Counted from the stretch's first letter, positions 9,040 to 18,378 are shown. The stretch: 64,000 nucleotides of DNA from an uncultured Oscillospiraceae bacterium (GCA_900763705.1 CAAFLG010000022.1:1-64000); one strand, 5' to 3'. Notes: generated by a model not told the origin, from the letters alone. Program-made: numbers and translations.

Positions 9040-10000
9040 AAAAATCGGCGTCATCATCGACTTTCTGACCCCCGCGTATGAAAAGACCCTGCGCGACACT
9101 GCCGCGCGCTGCGGCTATGAGATCGTCTTCTTCCCCTCGTCCAAGGCGGCGGCGGGCAACGTGGACGACTGCACCATTCTCTACGGCCACCCTTCGCAGA
9201 AGGTCATCGCGGGGGCGAGGAACCTCAAGTGGTACGCAAGCTGCTGGGCGGGCGTGGATCACTTCTGCCGTGACGACCTGTATCAGAATCCCGACTGCCT
9301 GCTGACGAACGCCTCCGGCGCTTACGGCACGACCATCGCCGAGCACTCGATCATGGTCTCGCTGATGCTGCTGCGCCGCGAGCTTGAATACACCGAGATC
9401 ATCCGCGAGGGTGACTGGCGCGTGCTGCCCGGCGGCATCCGCTCGCTCCACGGCGCGCGCATCACCTGCCTCGGCACGGGCGACATCGGCACGGAATTTG
9501 CCCGCCGCGTGCGCTCGTTCCACCCGGCAAGACTCATCGGCGTGAGCCGCAGCGGACGGGAAAAGGCGGATTTTGACAAGGTCTATCCCGTGACGGCGCT
9601 GGATGAGCTCCTGCCCGAGACCGACCTTCTCTTCATGTCGCTGCCCTCCGTGAGCGACACGGTGAATATCCTGAACACAGCGCGCATGGCGCTGCTGCCC
9701 GAGGGCGCGTACGTCGTCAACGTCGGGCGCGGCACGGCGATCGATCAGGATGCGCTCATCGCCTCTCTTGATTCCGGGCACCTCGCCGGTGCGGCGCTCG
9801 ATGTCGTCGTGCCCGAGCCGCTGCCTGCCGACCATCCGCTGAGAAAGGCGAAGAACCTCCTGCTCACGCCGCACGTCGCGGGCAACATGACGCTGGGCTA
9901 CACCTGCGAGCGCAACGTCGCGCTCTTTTGCGAGAACCTCGAAAATTACGCCGCGGGCCGTCCGCTGCACCACCTTGTCGACCGCAAAAAGGGCTATTAA
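9032..10000 (+). CDS. D-2-hydroxyacid dehydrogenase, NAD-binding
   Basis: 322 residues. The Rossmann glycine motif GTGDIGTE starts near 148. The catalytic Arg is in VNVGRGTA (about 232), the Glu in VPEPLP (about 260) and the His in LLTPHVAG (about 279), so all three active-site residues are present. It reduces a 2-keto acid to the D-hydroxy acid with NAD(P)H; the substrate cannot be told from sequence. The start overlaps the end of the preceding flavoprotein gene (GGAGG upstream at 9018-9022), and the genes are coupled. Confidence 0.9.
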   Translation: MSEKIGVIIDFLTPAYEKTLRDTAARCGYEIVFFPSSKAAAGNVDDCTILYGHPSQKVIAGARNLKWYASCWAGVDHFCRDDLYQNPDCLLTNASGAYGTTIAEHSIMVSLMLLRRELEYTEIIREGDWRVLPGGIRSLHGARITCLGTGDIGTEFARRVRSFHPARLIGVSRSGREKADFDKVYPVTALDELLPETDLLFMSLPSVSDTVNILNTARMALLPEGAYVVNVGRGTAIDQDALIASLDSGHLAGAALDVVVPEPLPADHPLRKAKNLLLTPHVAGNMTLGYTCERNVALFCENLENYAAGRPLHHLVDRKKGY

Positions 10001-10013
10001 AGAAGGCGCTTCC

Positions 10014-10850
10014 ATGAAAAATACCCGCAGACAAAACTGCATCATCCGCGTGCTGCAAGGCGTGCTCATCGGCGCGGGCGCGATCCTGCCGGGCGTTTCC
10101 GGCGGCGTGCTCGCGGTCATCTTCGGCATTTACCGCCCCGCGATGGAGCTGCTCACGCACCCAAAGCGCGCGCTCGCGCGCTACTGGCGGATGCTGCTCG
10201 CCGTCGCCGTGGGCTGGGTCATCGGCTTTCTCGGCGGCGGGGGTGCGATCCTCGTTCTCTTCCACCAGTCGGAAACGGTCGCGACCTGCCTTTTCATCGG
10301 CCTCATCCTCGGCACGTTCCCGGATCTCTGGCGCGAGGCGGGCGCGCAGGGGCGGCGCGGCAGCTCCTATGCTGCGATGCTCCTCAGCTTTCTCGCGCTC
10401 TTTTCCGTGCTGGCGTGCGTGAAGTTCGGCTCGTTTTCCGAGATGCGCGCGGACTTCGGCGGCTTCCTCTTCTGCGGCGCGCTGTGGGGGCTGAGCTTCA
10501 TCATCCCGGGTATGACGTCTTCCTCCATCCTCATGGCCGTGGGCCTTCTCACGCCGATGGTCGACGGCATCACGCACCTTGATCCGCAGGTGCTGCTCCC
10601 GTGGGGGCTTGGCATGGGCGGCACGGCGCTGCTCTTTGCGCGCCTTGTCAGCGCGCTTTTCGACCGGCACTATGCCCTTGCCTACCACGCGGTGCTCGGC
10701 ATCGTGCTCGCCTCCACGCTCGTCATCATCCCCACGGCGTTCGCAAGCGGCGCGGAGATGGCCTGGGGCATCGTCTGCGCCGTGCTTGGCGTGCTCGTTG
10801 CCTATTTTGGCGGCAGGCTCCGGCCGAAGGAGGACGCGGAAAAGGCCTAA
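10014..10850 (+). CDS. DUF368 multi-pass membrane protein
   Basis: 278 residues, almost entirely hydrophobic with about eight predicted membrane segments. The N-terminal motif GAGAILPGVSGGVLAV and a later IIPGMTSSSILMA are the paired PGxSGG/PGMTSS signatures of the DUF368 family, implicated elsewhere in polyprenyl-phosphate handling. The ATG at 10014 follows AGAAGG; the in-frame ATG at 9975 lies inside the dehydrogenase gene. It is the last gene of a three-gene operon ending in a strong terminator. Confidence 0.85.
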   Translation: MKNTRRQNCIIRVLQGVLIGAGAILPGVSGGVLAVIFGIYRPAMELLTHPKRALARYWRMLLAVAVGWVIGFLGGGGAILVLFHQSETVATCLFIGLILGTFPDLWREAGAQGRRGSSYAAMLLSFLALFSVLACVKFGSFSEMRADFGGFLFCGALWGLSFIIPGMTSSSILMAVGLLTPMVDGITHLDPQVLLPWGLGMGGTALLFARLVSALFDRHYALAYHAVLGIVLASTLVIIPTAFASGAEMAWGIVCAVLGVLVAYFGGRLRPKEDAEKA

Positions 10851-10860
10851 AAGAGAGAAA

Positions 10861-10896
10861 AAAAGAGTTCAGGCTTTTTGCCTGAACTCTTTTTTG
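10861..10896. terminator. Bidirectional terminator
   Basis: Long stem AAAAGAGTTCAGGC / GCCTGAACTCTTTT with loop TTTTT, followed by further T. It serves the DUF368 gene and the convergent HAD-like gene. Confidence 0.9.
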
Positions 10897-10911
10897 CTGT
10901 CATTCCCTCAT

Positions 10912-11355
10912 TCATCCCAGCAGCTCGCCGTAATTTTCAAGGCTCTGCGCCGCGGCGGTGCGCATCGCGCGCCACACTTCCTCCTCCGCGCCGCCGCGGA
11001 CGGCCACGGTGCGAAAGCCCGCGTCCTTTGCGTGCTCGATGGCGGCGAGCGAGCCGGAAAAAACCGCCGTGTCGTCCTTTTGCCCGTGCAGGCGCTTCAT
11101 CGCCCGCTCGAACATCGTGGCGCTGTCGACTTTGCAGAGGGCGGCCTGCTCGGTGAGCACAAAGCGGAAATACGACGAAAGACCCGCCTGCTCAAGCGCT
11201 TTTTGCGCGTCCTCCGCGCGCAGGGCCGTCACCGCGCCGAGCCACACCCCTTCCATCTTGAAAAGGGCGAGGGCTTTGTCGAGCCCCTCGCGCGCCGCGC
11301 CATCCGGCGTGAAGAGCGTATCCTCCAGTGTGAAAATCGCGCTTTGCAGCCGCAT
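10912..11355 (-). CDS. HAD-superfamily-like protein lacking catalytic aspartates
   Basis: 147 residues. The fold pattern is HAD hydrolase: strand 1 then helix, a motif II-like VTALRAED, a motif III-like lysine (CKVDSATMFERAMKRL, compare KPDPxxF) and a motif IV-like AVFSGSLAAIEHAKDAGF. The motif I position reads FTLEDTL where active enzymes have DxDGT, so the nucleophile Asp is Thr, and the motif IV Asp is Gly or Ser. It is predicted to be catalytically dead and may act as a binding or regulatory protein. There is a clear GGAGG before the ATG at 11355 and a consensus promoter, so the gene is expressed. The family assignment is inference from pattern. Confidence 0.65.
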   Translation of the reverse strand: MRLQSAIFTLEDTLFTPDGAAREGLDKALALFKMEGVWLGAVTALRAEDAQKALEQAGLSSYFRFVLTEQAALCKVDSATMFERAMKRLHGQKDDTAVFSGSLAAIEHAKDAGFRTVAVRGGAEEEVWRAMRTAAAQSLENYGELLG

Positions 11356-11390
11356 CCCACATTCCTCCGATCCATTGTAATAGGGCCTTT

Positions 11391-11419
11391 ATTATACCCC
11401 AGCATCCCGCAATTTTCAA
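11391..11419 (-). promoter_or_regulatory. SigA-type promoter for the HAD-like gene
   Basis: On the minus strand TTGAAA (11419-11414), 17-bp spacer, perfect TATAAT (11396-11391), about 36 bp before the ATG. Confidence 0.8.
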
Positions 11420-11586
11420 TCTTCATCCCGCCGCAGCGGGAGCTTCTGTATAAAATCCCTGTCCTGCGCGCGAAGATGAATGAAAAACCGGGTTTCCACC
11501 GCTCAAAAAGTGCTGCACTGTGCAAAAATAATGAAATAATATTCGCGCAATAGAAAAGATTTGAATATTTCGCGCCGAATAAACGG

Positions 11587-11615
11587 TTGACTTGTCATTT
11601 TTATTGAGCTACACT
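11587..11615 (+). promoter_or_regulatory. SigA-type promoter for the M14 carboxypeptidase gene
   Basis: TTGACT (11587-11592), 17-bp spacer, TACACT (11610-11615). A leader hairpin TCCGCCG / CGGCGGA (11628-11634 with 11645-11651) follows before the AGGAGGAAG ribosome site. The rest of the 320-bp gap (11420-11586) is AT-rich and shows only a small hairpin, TCCCGC/GCGGGA, at 11426-11441. Confidence 0.65.
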
Positions 11616-11674
11616 ATACACATTCTCTCCGCCGGAGATCTGTGCGGCGGAAAAAACATATAGGAGGAAGAATT

Positions 11675-14600
11675 ATGACGAAGCATTCGTATGCAGCAAA
11701 GGCCCTGTCGCTCTTGCTGGCGCTGATGCTGACGCTCTTGCTTGCGGTCCCCTCCGCATTCGCCGTCAGCCATCAGGACATGAATCCCAAGGACGATGCG
11801 CTCCTTGGTACCAAGTTCAATGTGGATGCCACCATCACGCTCGTTACGGGCAAGGAAGGCAAGGACGTTTCCCTCTCCATCCCCGTTTCCGGCATGAACA
11901 AAGAAGCGCTTGACGCGGCGATCACCGCAGGAACGGTCAAGCTTGCGCTGGAGCGCGACGATTCCCGCCCCTACGTCAACGAAGATCTCTTCCCCTACGC
12001 CTTCGCGGGCGGAGATCTCGACAGCTGGATGACCGAGGGCAAGGACGAGCATCAGTTCACGGACATCAAGCTGACGGCGAACGAGAAAAACGGCAAGGCC
12101 GTGCTCGATGTCTCCTTCCATGTGAACAACTACTTCTATTCCACCAACCGCAGGACCGGCGAAGCGACGCCCGACTACAGCGTGCCCCATGTGAACGGCG
12201 GCTACTACATCGACCTTTGCGGCTACTTTGATCTCGTCGCCAAAAACAGCGGCAAGGATATCGGCTCCGCGAGCGTCAAGGTCGCGCCGTATGAGAGCTT
12301 CAACACCATGTGGGAGATCTACAAGGAACTCGACACGATCGCGGCGAACGGCATGAAGAACGGCCTGTATGTTGAAAGGTTCTCCATGGGCCAGTCCACC
12401 GCGGGCCGCGATATGCCCTATCTGATCGTCGCCGACTCCAAGGCGAGCGTGACGAAGTGGCTCGCCCTTGCCGAGCGGGCCGAGACCGACCCTGACGCTG
12501 TGCTCGCCGACATCAAGTCCGGCAAGCTCGACGATATCCGCGTGCCCGTGATGTACTCCAACATCCACTCCAACGAGGTCGCCGCGACCGACGGCGTGCT
12601 CGATTTCGCCCGGATGATCACGAGCGAGAAGACCATCGACTATAAGACGCTCACGGGCTTCACCGCCGCGGGCGAAGAAGAGCTCAAGGCCGAGATGGGC
12701 CCCGTGGGCAAGGAGGGCAGCGTTGCCGTCCCTGACCTCGTCAAGGATAAGGCCAGCTACCTCGGCTATATCACGGCCGACAACAATGGCAGATCCGGCA
12801 AGGTCGACCTTGAAAAGTACTACACCGTCAAGGACAACACCGTGAGCGTCAAGAAGGATATCCTCTCGAACGTCTTCTTCATCCTCGTGCCCGAGGAGAA
12901 CGTCGACGGCCGTACCTATCTCACGAGACACTCCACAAACGGCTACGACCTCAACCGCGACAACTCCTTCCAGACCACGAGCGAGACGGCCAATATGCAG
13001 CAGCTTATCGGCACGTTCAACCCCATGTCGCTTACCGAGTTCCACGGCCGCGTGCAGGCCTTCCAGTGCGAGCCCTGTGATCCCCCGCACGAGCCGAACT
13101 TTGAATACGACCTGCTCGCCGAGCACCTCATCACCGGCGGCGAGGCGCTGGGCATCGCGGCGGTCGCCAACAACGATGGCTACAACAGCTATGTGATCCC
13201 CCAGCGCGATTACCTGAGCTACACCGGCAGCGGCACCGAGACCTACTGGGAAGACCCGTGGGACGATATGTCCACGAGCTACACCCCCCAGTTCGCCATG
13301 CTCCAGGGCACCGTTGCCTACACCGTTGAGCTGCCCGCCTACAACGACGATACCGCGCAGGCCGCGCAGTACGGCATCCTCGGCAACGCCGCTTACGTTG
13401 CCGCCGAAAAGCTCTCCTACCTCACCTCTCAGGTCAAGATCTTCGAGCGCGGCGTGAAAAACCTCAATTCCGACGCTTACGCGCTCGTCGGCCAGTGGCT
13501 GTGCGACCAGTACGATGTGGAGGGCGCGGAGATGGATCTCTTCCGCCCCGAGTACAAGGGCGCGGGCCAGAACGGCAACTTCTACCCCGAGTGCTACATC
13601 ATCCCGCTTGACGGCGACAACCAGACCAACCTCCAGGCCGCGGCCGACATGATGGAGTGGCTCACGAGAAACGACGTCAAGGTCAACGTGACCGAAAAGC
13701 CCTTCACCTACGGCGGCAAGACCTATCCCGCCGGCACGATGATCGTCCCGATGTATCAGGCCAAGCGCTCTGTCGCCAACGGCGCGCTCTATGACGGCAC
13801 GCTCATCAACAGCTGGACGGTCCTCTACTCCGAGGGCATCACCTCCTTCAACGAGACGCGCGGCTTCGACATGGTCACCGTGGCCGAGCCCGCCGCCTAC
13901 AAGACCATCGCCGCCGTCTGCGGCGAGCCGATGGACCACAACGACGCGCTCGCCTATACCAACTCCCTTGGCTCCTATTTCACGGGCGAAAAGAACAAGG
14001 ACGTTGTGATCTCCAACGCCTCCGAGGATTCCACCGCCGCCGTCAACGAGCTCTTAAAGGCCGGCAAGACCGTCGGCATGGTCACGAGCGGCGACCACAT
14101 GGGCGATTTCATCTGCTCCTACGCCGACTATCAGACCGTTGCAAGCAAGTACCTGCTCTCCGCCGCGGGCGTCGACAAGACGAGCGTGAAGGCCAAGCTC
14201 ATCGCGAAGTCCCCCACCGTCTATGTCTCCGGCACGCCGGGCGAGAGCAGCAAGGGCTTTGTCTACTCCCCGCAGGTGAGCCAGAGCTCCGGCTGGAACT
14301 ACGACATGGCCGCCATGGCGCTTCTGGGCTTCACCACGACCTCGGACGTCACCAAGGCGGACGCCGCCCTGGGTGCGACGAAGCTGGACGCCGCGGCGAA
14401 GACCGCCGTGAAGAACGGCCTGCCGTACATCGGTTACAGCTATTCCGCGGCGTCCTCCGCCTCCGACCTCATCGCCGGTGTGGAATACACCGAGCTGGAC
14501 GGCGCGATGGACTGCCTGACCCCCGTTGTCTATCCCAACAAGACCCTTGTGAACGCGAGCTACATTGCTGACGGCGACGATATCCTCTATGCCTACGGCC

Positions 14601-15424
14601 TCGGCTTCTTCTCCGCCGTTCCCACGGGCGCGACGGTGCTCGTCAAGAGCGACAAGAGCAGAACGCCCACGGAGGGCTTCATCCCCACGAACACCGCCGA
14701 GCGCGCCGCGGGCTTCAAGGCCTACCTAAACGGCGGCGTGCAGGGCTTTGCCTACAAGGAAAACGGCATGAATGTCGTCCTCTTTGCCAACTCCCTCACC
14801 CATAAGGTTCACCAGAGAGATGAATATGCCTACCTCAGCAACTTCCTCTTCTCCTCCGTCCTGAGCGACAAGAACTATGACGGCTCGGAATCCGTCAGCC
14901 TGCCCTTTACCGATGTTGCCGAGGACGCCTACTACGCTGACGCCGTGGTTTGGGCGGTGAACGGCAAGATCACCTCCGGCGCGACCGCCACGACCTTTGC
15001 GCCGAACGCGGGCTGCACGCGCGGCCAGATGGTCACCTTCCTGTGGAGAGCCAACGGCAGCCCCGAGCCGAAGTCCACGACCACGTCCTTCACCGACGTG
15101 AAGAGCGGCGCGTACTACGAAAAGGCCGTTGCGTGGGCGGTGGAAAACAACGTGACCACCGGCACGAGCAGCACGGCCTTCTCCCCGGATGCTTCCGTCA
15201 CGCGCGCACAGGCCGTCACCTTCCAGTGGAGAGCGGCCGGCGCACCGGCGGCTGAGGGCACGAACGCCTTTGCCGATGTGAGCGCGAGCGCCTTCTACGC
15301 TCCCGCCGTGCAGTGGGCCGTCAACGCTGGCGTGACCACCGGAACGAGCGACACCGCCTTCTCCCCGAACAGCAACTGCCTGCGTGCGCAGATCGTTTCC
15401 TTCCTGTTCCGCGCTGCCAAGTAA
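11675..15424 (+). CDS. Secreted M14 family zinc carboxypeptidase with three C-terminal SLH domains
   Basis: 1249 residues. Signal peptide 1-30 (cleavage near AFA). The M14 peptidase domain has zinc ligands in HSNE (about 297) and FHG (about 454), substrate-binding Arg in DLNRDN (about 425) and the catalytic Glu in YTVELPAY (about 549), so the active site looks intact. A 500-residue middle region follows, then three SLH repeats (about 1075-1249) that anchor it to pyruvylated wall polymer. It likely trims peptides or wall cross-links at the cell surface. The start at 11675 follows AGGAGGAAG. It has its own promoter and is followed by tandem terminators. Confidence 0.9.
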   Translation: MTKHSYAAKALSLLLALMLTLLLAVPSAFAVSHQDMNPKDDALLGTKFNVDATITLVTGKEGKDVSLSIPVSGMNKEALDAAITAGTVKLALERDDSRPYVNEDLFPYAFAGGDLDSWMTEGKDEHQFTDIKLTANEKNGKAVLDVSFHVNNYFYSTNRRTGEATPDYSVPHVNGGYYIDLCGYFDLVAKNSGKDIGSASVKVAPYESFNTMWEIYKELDTIAANGMKNGLYVERFSMGQSTAGRDMPYLIVADSKASVTKWLALAERAETDPDAVLADIKSGKLDDIRVPVMYSNIHSNEVAATDGVLDFARMITSEKTIDYKTLTGFTAAGEEELKAEMGPVGKEGSVAVPDLVKDKASYLGYITADNNGRSGKVDLEKYYTVKDNTVSVKKDILSNVFFILVPEENVDGRTYLTRHSTNGYDLNRDNSFQTTSETANMQQLIGTFNPMSLTEFHGRVQAFQCEPCDPPHEPNFEYDLLAEHLITGGEALGIAAVANNDGYNSYVIPQRDYLSYTGSGTETYWEDPWDDMSTSYTPQFAMLQGTVAYTVELPAYNDDTAQAAQYGILGNAAYVAAEKLSYLTSQVKIFERGVKNLNSDAYALVGQWLCDQYDVEGAEMDLFRPEYKGAGQNGNFYPECYIIPLDGDNQTNLQAAADMMEWLTRNDVKVNVTEKPFTYGGKTYPAGTMIVPMYQAKRSVANGALYDGTLINSWTVLYSEGITSFNETRGFDMVTVAEPAAYKTIAAVCGEPMDHNDALAYTNSLGSYFTGEKNKDVVISNASEDSTAAVNELLKAGKTVGMVTSGDHMGDFICSYADYQTVASKYLLSAAGVDKTSVKAKLIAKSPTVYVSGTPGESSKGFVYSPQVSQSSGWNYDMAAMALLGFTTTSDVTKADAALGATKLDAAAKTAVKNGLPYIGYSYSAASSASDLIAGVEYTELDGAMDCLTPVVYPNKTLVNASYIADGDDILYAYGLGFFSAVPTGATVLVKSDKSRTPTEGFIPTNTAERAAGFKAYLNGGVQGFAYKENGMNVVLFANSLTHKVHQRDEYAYLSNFLFSSVLSDKNYDGSESVSLPFTDVAEDAYYADAVVWAVNGKITSGATATTFAPNAGCTRGQMVTFLWRANGSPEPKSTTTSFTDVKSGAYYEKAVAWAVENNVTTGTSSTAFSPDASVTRAQAVTFQWRAAGAPAAEGTNAFADVSASAFYAPAVQWAVNAGVTTGTSDTAFSPNSNCLRAQIVSFLFRAAK

Positions 15425-15441
15425 GCGGACAAAAGAGGCTC

Positions 15442-15476
15442 AAATACGCCGCCGAGAAATACTCGGCGGCGTATTT
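15442..15476 (+). terminator. Terminator 1 after M14 carboxypeptidase gene
   Basis: 15-bp stem AAATACGCCGCCGAG / CTCGGCGGCGTATTT, loop AAATA, followed by T. Confidence 0.9.
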
Positions 15477-15505
15477 TGCTGCCAAAACCGCCTTCTGACG
15501 GACCA

Positions 15506-15542
15506 AAAGACGTTTCCCGCGCGGGGAAACGTCTTTATTTTT
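15506..15542 (+). terminator. Terminator 2, in tandem
   Basis: 13-bp stem AAAGACGTTTCCC / GGGAAACGTCTTT, loop GCGCG, then ATTTTTG. Two strong terminators in a row isolate the two surface-protein genes. Confidence 0.85.
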
Positions 15543-15676
15543 GTTCTTCGACCATTCCCGACGTGTTTCACGGCGGCCTCTCGCTATGATGAGACCAAGC
15601 CGAGCGGGCCGCGTGGAGCAGCCTCCCACCCCGCCCCGCCGGTACACGGAAATTCGGAGTGAAGGAGAGAAAACGC

Positions 15677-17707
15677 ATGAAAAGAAGATGGTTTGCCGCT
15701 TTGCTGGCGCTCATCATGGCCCTGAGCCTGATGCCCGCCGCGGCGCTGGCGGCGGAAGAGAAGCCACAGACTGCGACAGCAGTGGAAGCTGTGACTGAGA
15801 ACATGGGAAGAGGAACGGAGGATTCAAAGCCTGCGCCGCTGCCAATGAAGTATCAGATTATATGGTACGATAAAGGGTATGATAATTGGCCGACTTGGGT
15901 TGCCGCGGCTGCGTATAATGTGGAGTTTGATTGTGTGGCATGTGCAGATGATTTGAACCACGAAGGCTATCATACGATTTCCATCAGTGAGTTTACGAAA
16001 AAGGGTATACCGGCAGTGTGGCAGGCAACGGCAGAAAGACAATCAAGTTCCTTAGGAGAATTAAAAAATAACTGTGTATTTATTGGCTGGACAACTACAA
16101 ATGATCCTAGTCCCGAAATCCATAGTTTTGATGAAGAGGGTACGATTGAACTGCCTAAAAAATCAGATGGTTGGAGGACGATTTATCTTATTGTAGAAAA
16201 AGTTAATTTTAATGCTGCTAAGTGGCTCGATGTCAAATGCAAGACAAATGCGCATGAAACGGTAAGCTATAAGCTTGACGAAGACACGTATACGATCAGC
16301 ACAGCGCAGAAAAACACTGATGGTAATTATACATGCCGCTTGACGATCGACAAGGCACCATATATTGAGAAGTACAACAAAGCGCACACCGACTGCACGC
16401 ATGCTGATATAGCACCGGAAGCAAATACAGTCACGCTTGACTTGACCTATCAAGACGGCAAATGGATCGCTGACAAAAACGCCGAAATCAGCGTCAAATG
16501 CGCGCCGGACCAGGTTTCGTTCGACCTTGACGACATCGGCGGCGGGGTCCACGCGATCAACAAGACCCTCACGGGCAATTACCCCGAGAAGTTTGCCGAG
16601 TCGTTCCGGGTGACCGTCACGCCGGATAAGGAGAATCCCGCGCCGTCTACGAGCGCGGAGAGCCTTACCGGTACGGCTTCGGTCTCGGCGGATATCGGCT
16701 ATCAGGAGGTCCCCTTCCGCTTTGCCGAGCCTGCCGTCGAGCAGTCGGCCGCCGAAGTCCCTGATGCTGGGCAGTTGACCTTCCGCAAGGAGGGCACCTA
16801 CCGCTATAGCGTGCAGGAGATGAAGGGCGGGAGCGCCTGCACGAGCTATGACGAAACGGCCTACACCCTGAGCATCGAGGTCGTGCGCGAGGACAACGCT
16901 CTGACGGTCGCGGACTGGCGGTTCGACGGGGCGGACGAGTGCACCCCGCTGACCATCACCAACAGCTATAGGGATATCCCCTATATCCCCACGCCGGCGC
17001 CTGCGCCGCAGCCTGCCAAGCCCGCGCTGAACACGGCCGACCACTACGCTTACCTCATGGGTTATCCCGATGGGACGGTGCGGCCGGGCGGCAGCGTCAC
17101 GCGCGCGGAGGCGACGACCATCTTCTTCCGCCTTTTGACCGAGGAGAGCCGCTCGCAGTTCTGGGCCACGGAGAACCGCTACAGCGACGTTTCCGCAGGC
17201 CGGTGGTACAACAACGCCGTTTCGACGATGACGAGAGCGGGCATCGTGAACGGTTATCCGGACGGTACGTTCCGCCCGAACGCACCCATCACGCGCGCGG
17301 AAATGGCCAAGATCATCGCGCTTTTTGCCAAGCTTGAGCCAAGCGCGGAACGCTTCCCCGACACAGCGGGGCACTGGGCCGAGCCTTATATCCGCCTTGC
17401 CGCGGGCAGCGGCTGGATCGAGGGCTATCCGGACGGCACCTTCCGCCCGGACCGCGCGATCACTCGCGCCGAGACCGTGACGATGATCGACCGCGTGCTC
17501 GAGCGCGTGCCGAAGGACGAGAGCCGCCTTCTGCCGCACGAGACGATGCTGACCTTCCCCGACTGCCGGCCGGGACAGTGGTTCTACATTGCCGTGCAGG
17601 AGGCAGCGAACAGCCATGTCTATGAGCGCGCGGCCAATGAGCGAAGCGGCGACGAGCGCTGGAAGGAGCTGCGCGACAACCGCGACTGGACGCGGCTGGA
17701 GCACTGA
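15677..17707 (+). CDS. Secreted SLH-domain surface protein with pilin-type isopeptide-like domain
   Basis: 676 residues. Signal peptide 1-28 (AAALA). Residues about 40-260 are an unrecognised region encoded by unusually AT-rich DNA (about 15800-16440). Residues about 270-430 resemble the Spy0128/FctA isopeptide domain: a GTYRYSVQEM strand, YDETAYTLSIEVV, and a terminal TITNSY carrying the Asn position. A Pro-rich linker (PTPAPAPQPAKPA) leads to three SLH repeats with GYPDGTxRP motifs (about 450-640) and a charged tail. It is probably a wall-bound stalk or adhesin. Start at 15677 with GGAGAG upstream; no convincing promoter was seen in the 130-bp gap. Confidence 0.82.
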   Translation: MKRRWFAALLALIMALSLMPAAALAAEEKPQTATAVEAVTENMGRGTEDSKPAPLPMKYQIIWYDKGYDNWPTWVAAAAYNVEFDCVACADDLNHEGYHTISISEFTKKGIPAVWQATAERQSSSLGELKNNCVFIGWTTTNDPSPEIHSFDEEGTIELPKKSDGWRTIYLIVEKVNFNAAKWLDVKCKTNAHETVSYKLDEDTYTISTAQKNTDGNYTCRLTIDKAPYIEKYNKAHTDCTHADIAPEANTVTLDLTYQDGKWIADKNAEISVKCAPDQVSFDLDDIGGGVHAINKTLTGNYPEKFAESFRVTVTPDKENPAPSTSAESLTGTASVSADIGYQEVPFRFAEPAVEQSAAEVPDAGQLTFRKEGTYRYSVQEMKGGSACTSYDETAYTLSIEVVREDNALTVADWRFDGADECTPLTITNSYRDIPYIPTPAPAPQPAKPALNTADHYAYLMGYPDGTVRPGGSVTRAEATTIFFRLLTEESRSQFWATENRYSDVSAGRWYNNAVSTMTRAGIVNGYPDGTFRPNAPITRAEMAKIIALFAKLEPSAERFPDTAGHWAEPYIRLAAGSGWIEGYPDGTFRPDRAITRAETVTMIDRVLERVPKDESRLLPHETMLTFPDCRPGQWFYIAVQEAANSHVYERAANERSGDERWKELRDNRDWTRLEH

Positions 17708-17734
17708 AAAAGCGATAAGATGGAATGAAATAGC

Positions 17735-17765
17735 AAAGGAGCCCGACCTGGTCGGGCTCCTTTTG
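17735..17765 (+). terminator. Terminator after SLH protein gene
   Basis: Stem AAAGGAGCCCGAC / GTCGGGCTCCTTT with a 3-nt CTG loop, then TTTT. Confidence 0.85.
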
Positions 17766-17788
17766 TGCGCCGCGGTCTGCGGTCCCTG

Positions 17789-17817
17789 TTGAAAATAGAC
17801 GGAAAAGGGGGTATGAT
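17789..17817 (+). promoter_or_regulatory. SigA-type promoter for the PNPOx-like gene
   Basis: TTGAAA (17789-17794), 17-bp spacer, TATGAT (17812-17817). Confidence 0.75.
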
Positions 17818-17867
17818 CTGACTGTATCAAAATCAGCCGGCCCGATCGGTATTGAGGAGGAGACACG

Positions 17868-18347
17868 ATGTTCAGACCTGTTCGCAAAAAGGCAAACGAG
17901 ATCAGCGTGGAGGAGGCAAAGAAACTCCTGCGCGAGTCCCGCCGTGGCGTGCTGGCCGTCAACGGCGACGACGGCTACCCCTATGCCGTGCCTATCAACT
18001 ACCTGTACGACGAAGAGACGCAGGAGATCATTTTCCACGGCTCCAAGGTCGGCCACAAGGTGGACGCGCTCAAGAGAAGCGACAAGGTCTGCTTCACCGT
18101 GTACGGCAACGAGACGGTCGAGACCGATGAGGCGTGGGCACCGTTCCTTGAGAGCGCCGTCGTCTTCGGCCGCTGCCATCTCGTCGCGGACCGCGGTGAG
18201 AGCGACGCGCTGTGCAGAAAGTTCGCGATGAAATACTACCCCACCGAAAAAATGGTCGACGACGAAGTCGCCGCCTCCGGCAAGGCCGTCCAGATGTTCC
18301 GCCTCCAAATCGAACACATCAGCGGCAAAATGGTACAGGAGAGGTAA
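17868..18347 (+). CDS. Pyridoxamine 5'-phosphate oxidase-like flavin-binding protein (NimA type)
   Basis: 159 residues. Typical split-barrel flavoprotein pattern: GVLAVNGDDGYPYAVPINYLYD, then IIFHGSKVGHKVDALKRSDKVCF, then a later VVFGRCHLV strand. Members bind FMN or heme and include nitroimidazole reductases; the exact substrate is unknown. ATG at 17868 follows GAGGAGGAG. It has its own promoter. It is followed by a short AT-rich ORF. Confidence 0.85.
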   Translation: MFRPVRKKANEISVEEAKKLLRESRRGVLAVNGDDGYPYAVPINYLYDEETQEIIFHGSKVGHKVDALKRSDKVCFTVYGNETVETDEAWAPFLESAVVFGRCHLVADRGESDALCRKFAMKYYPTEKMVDDEVAASGKAVQMFRLQIEHISGKMVQER

Positions 18348-18378
18348 AACTATTTTAAAAATTGAAAGGTTGAAATTT

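Noticed and set aside
11609..13939. 776-residue open frame antisense to the M14 carboxypeptidase gene
   Set aside because: It has no ribosome site or recognisable domain and reads as typical high-GC antisense low-complexity (Val/Gly/Leu/His/Asp-rich). The plus-strand gene has signal peptide, active site and SLH repeats.
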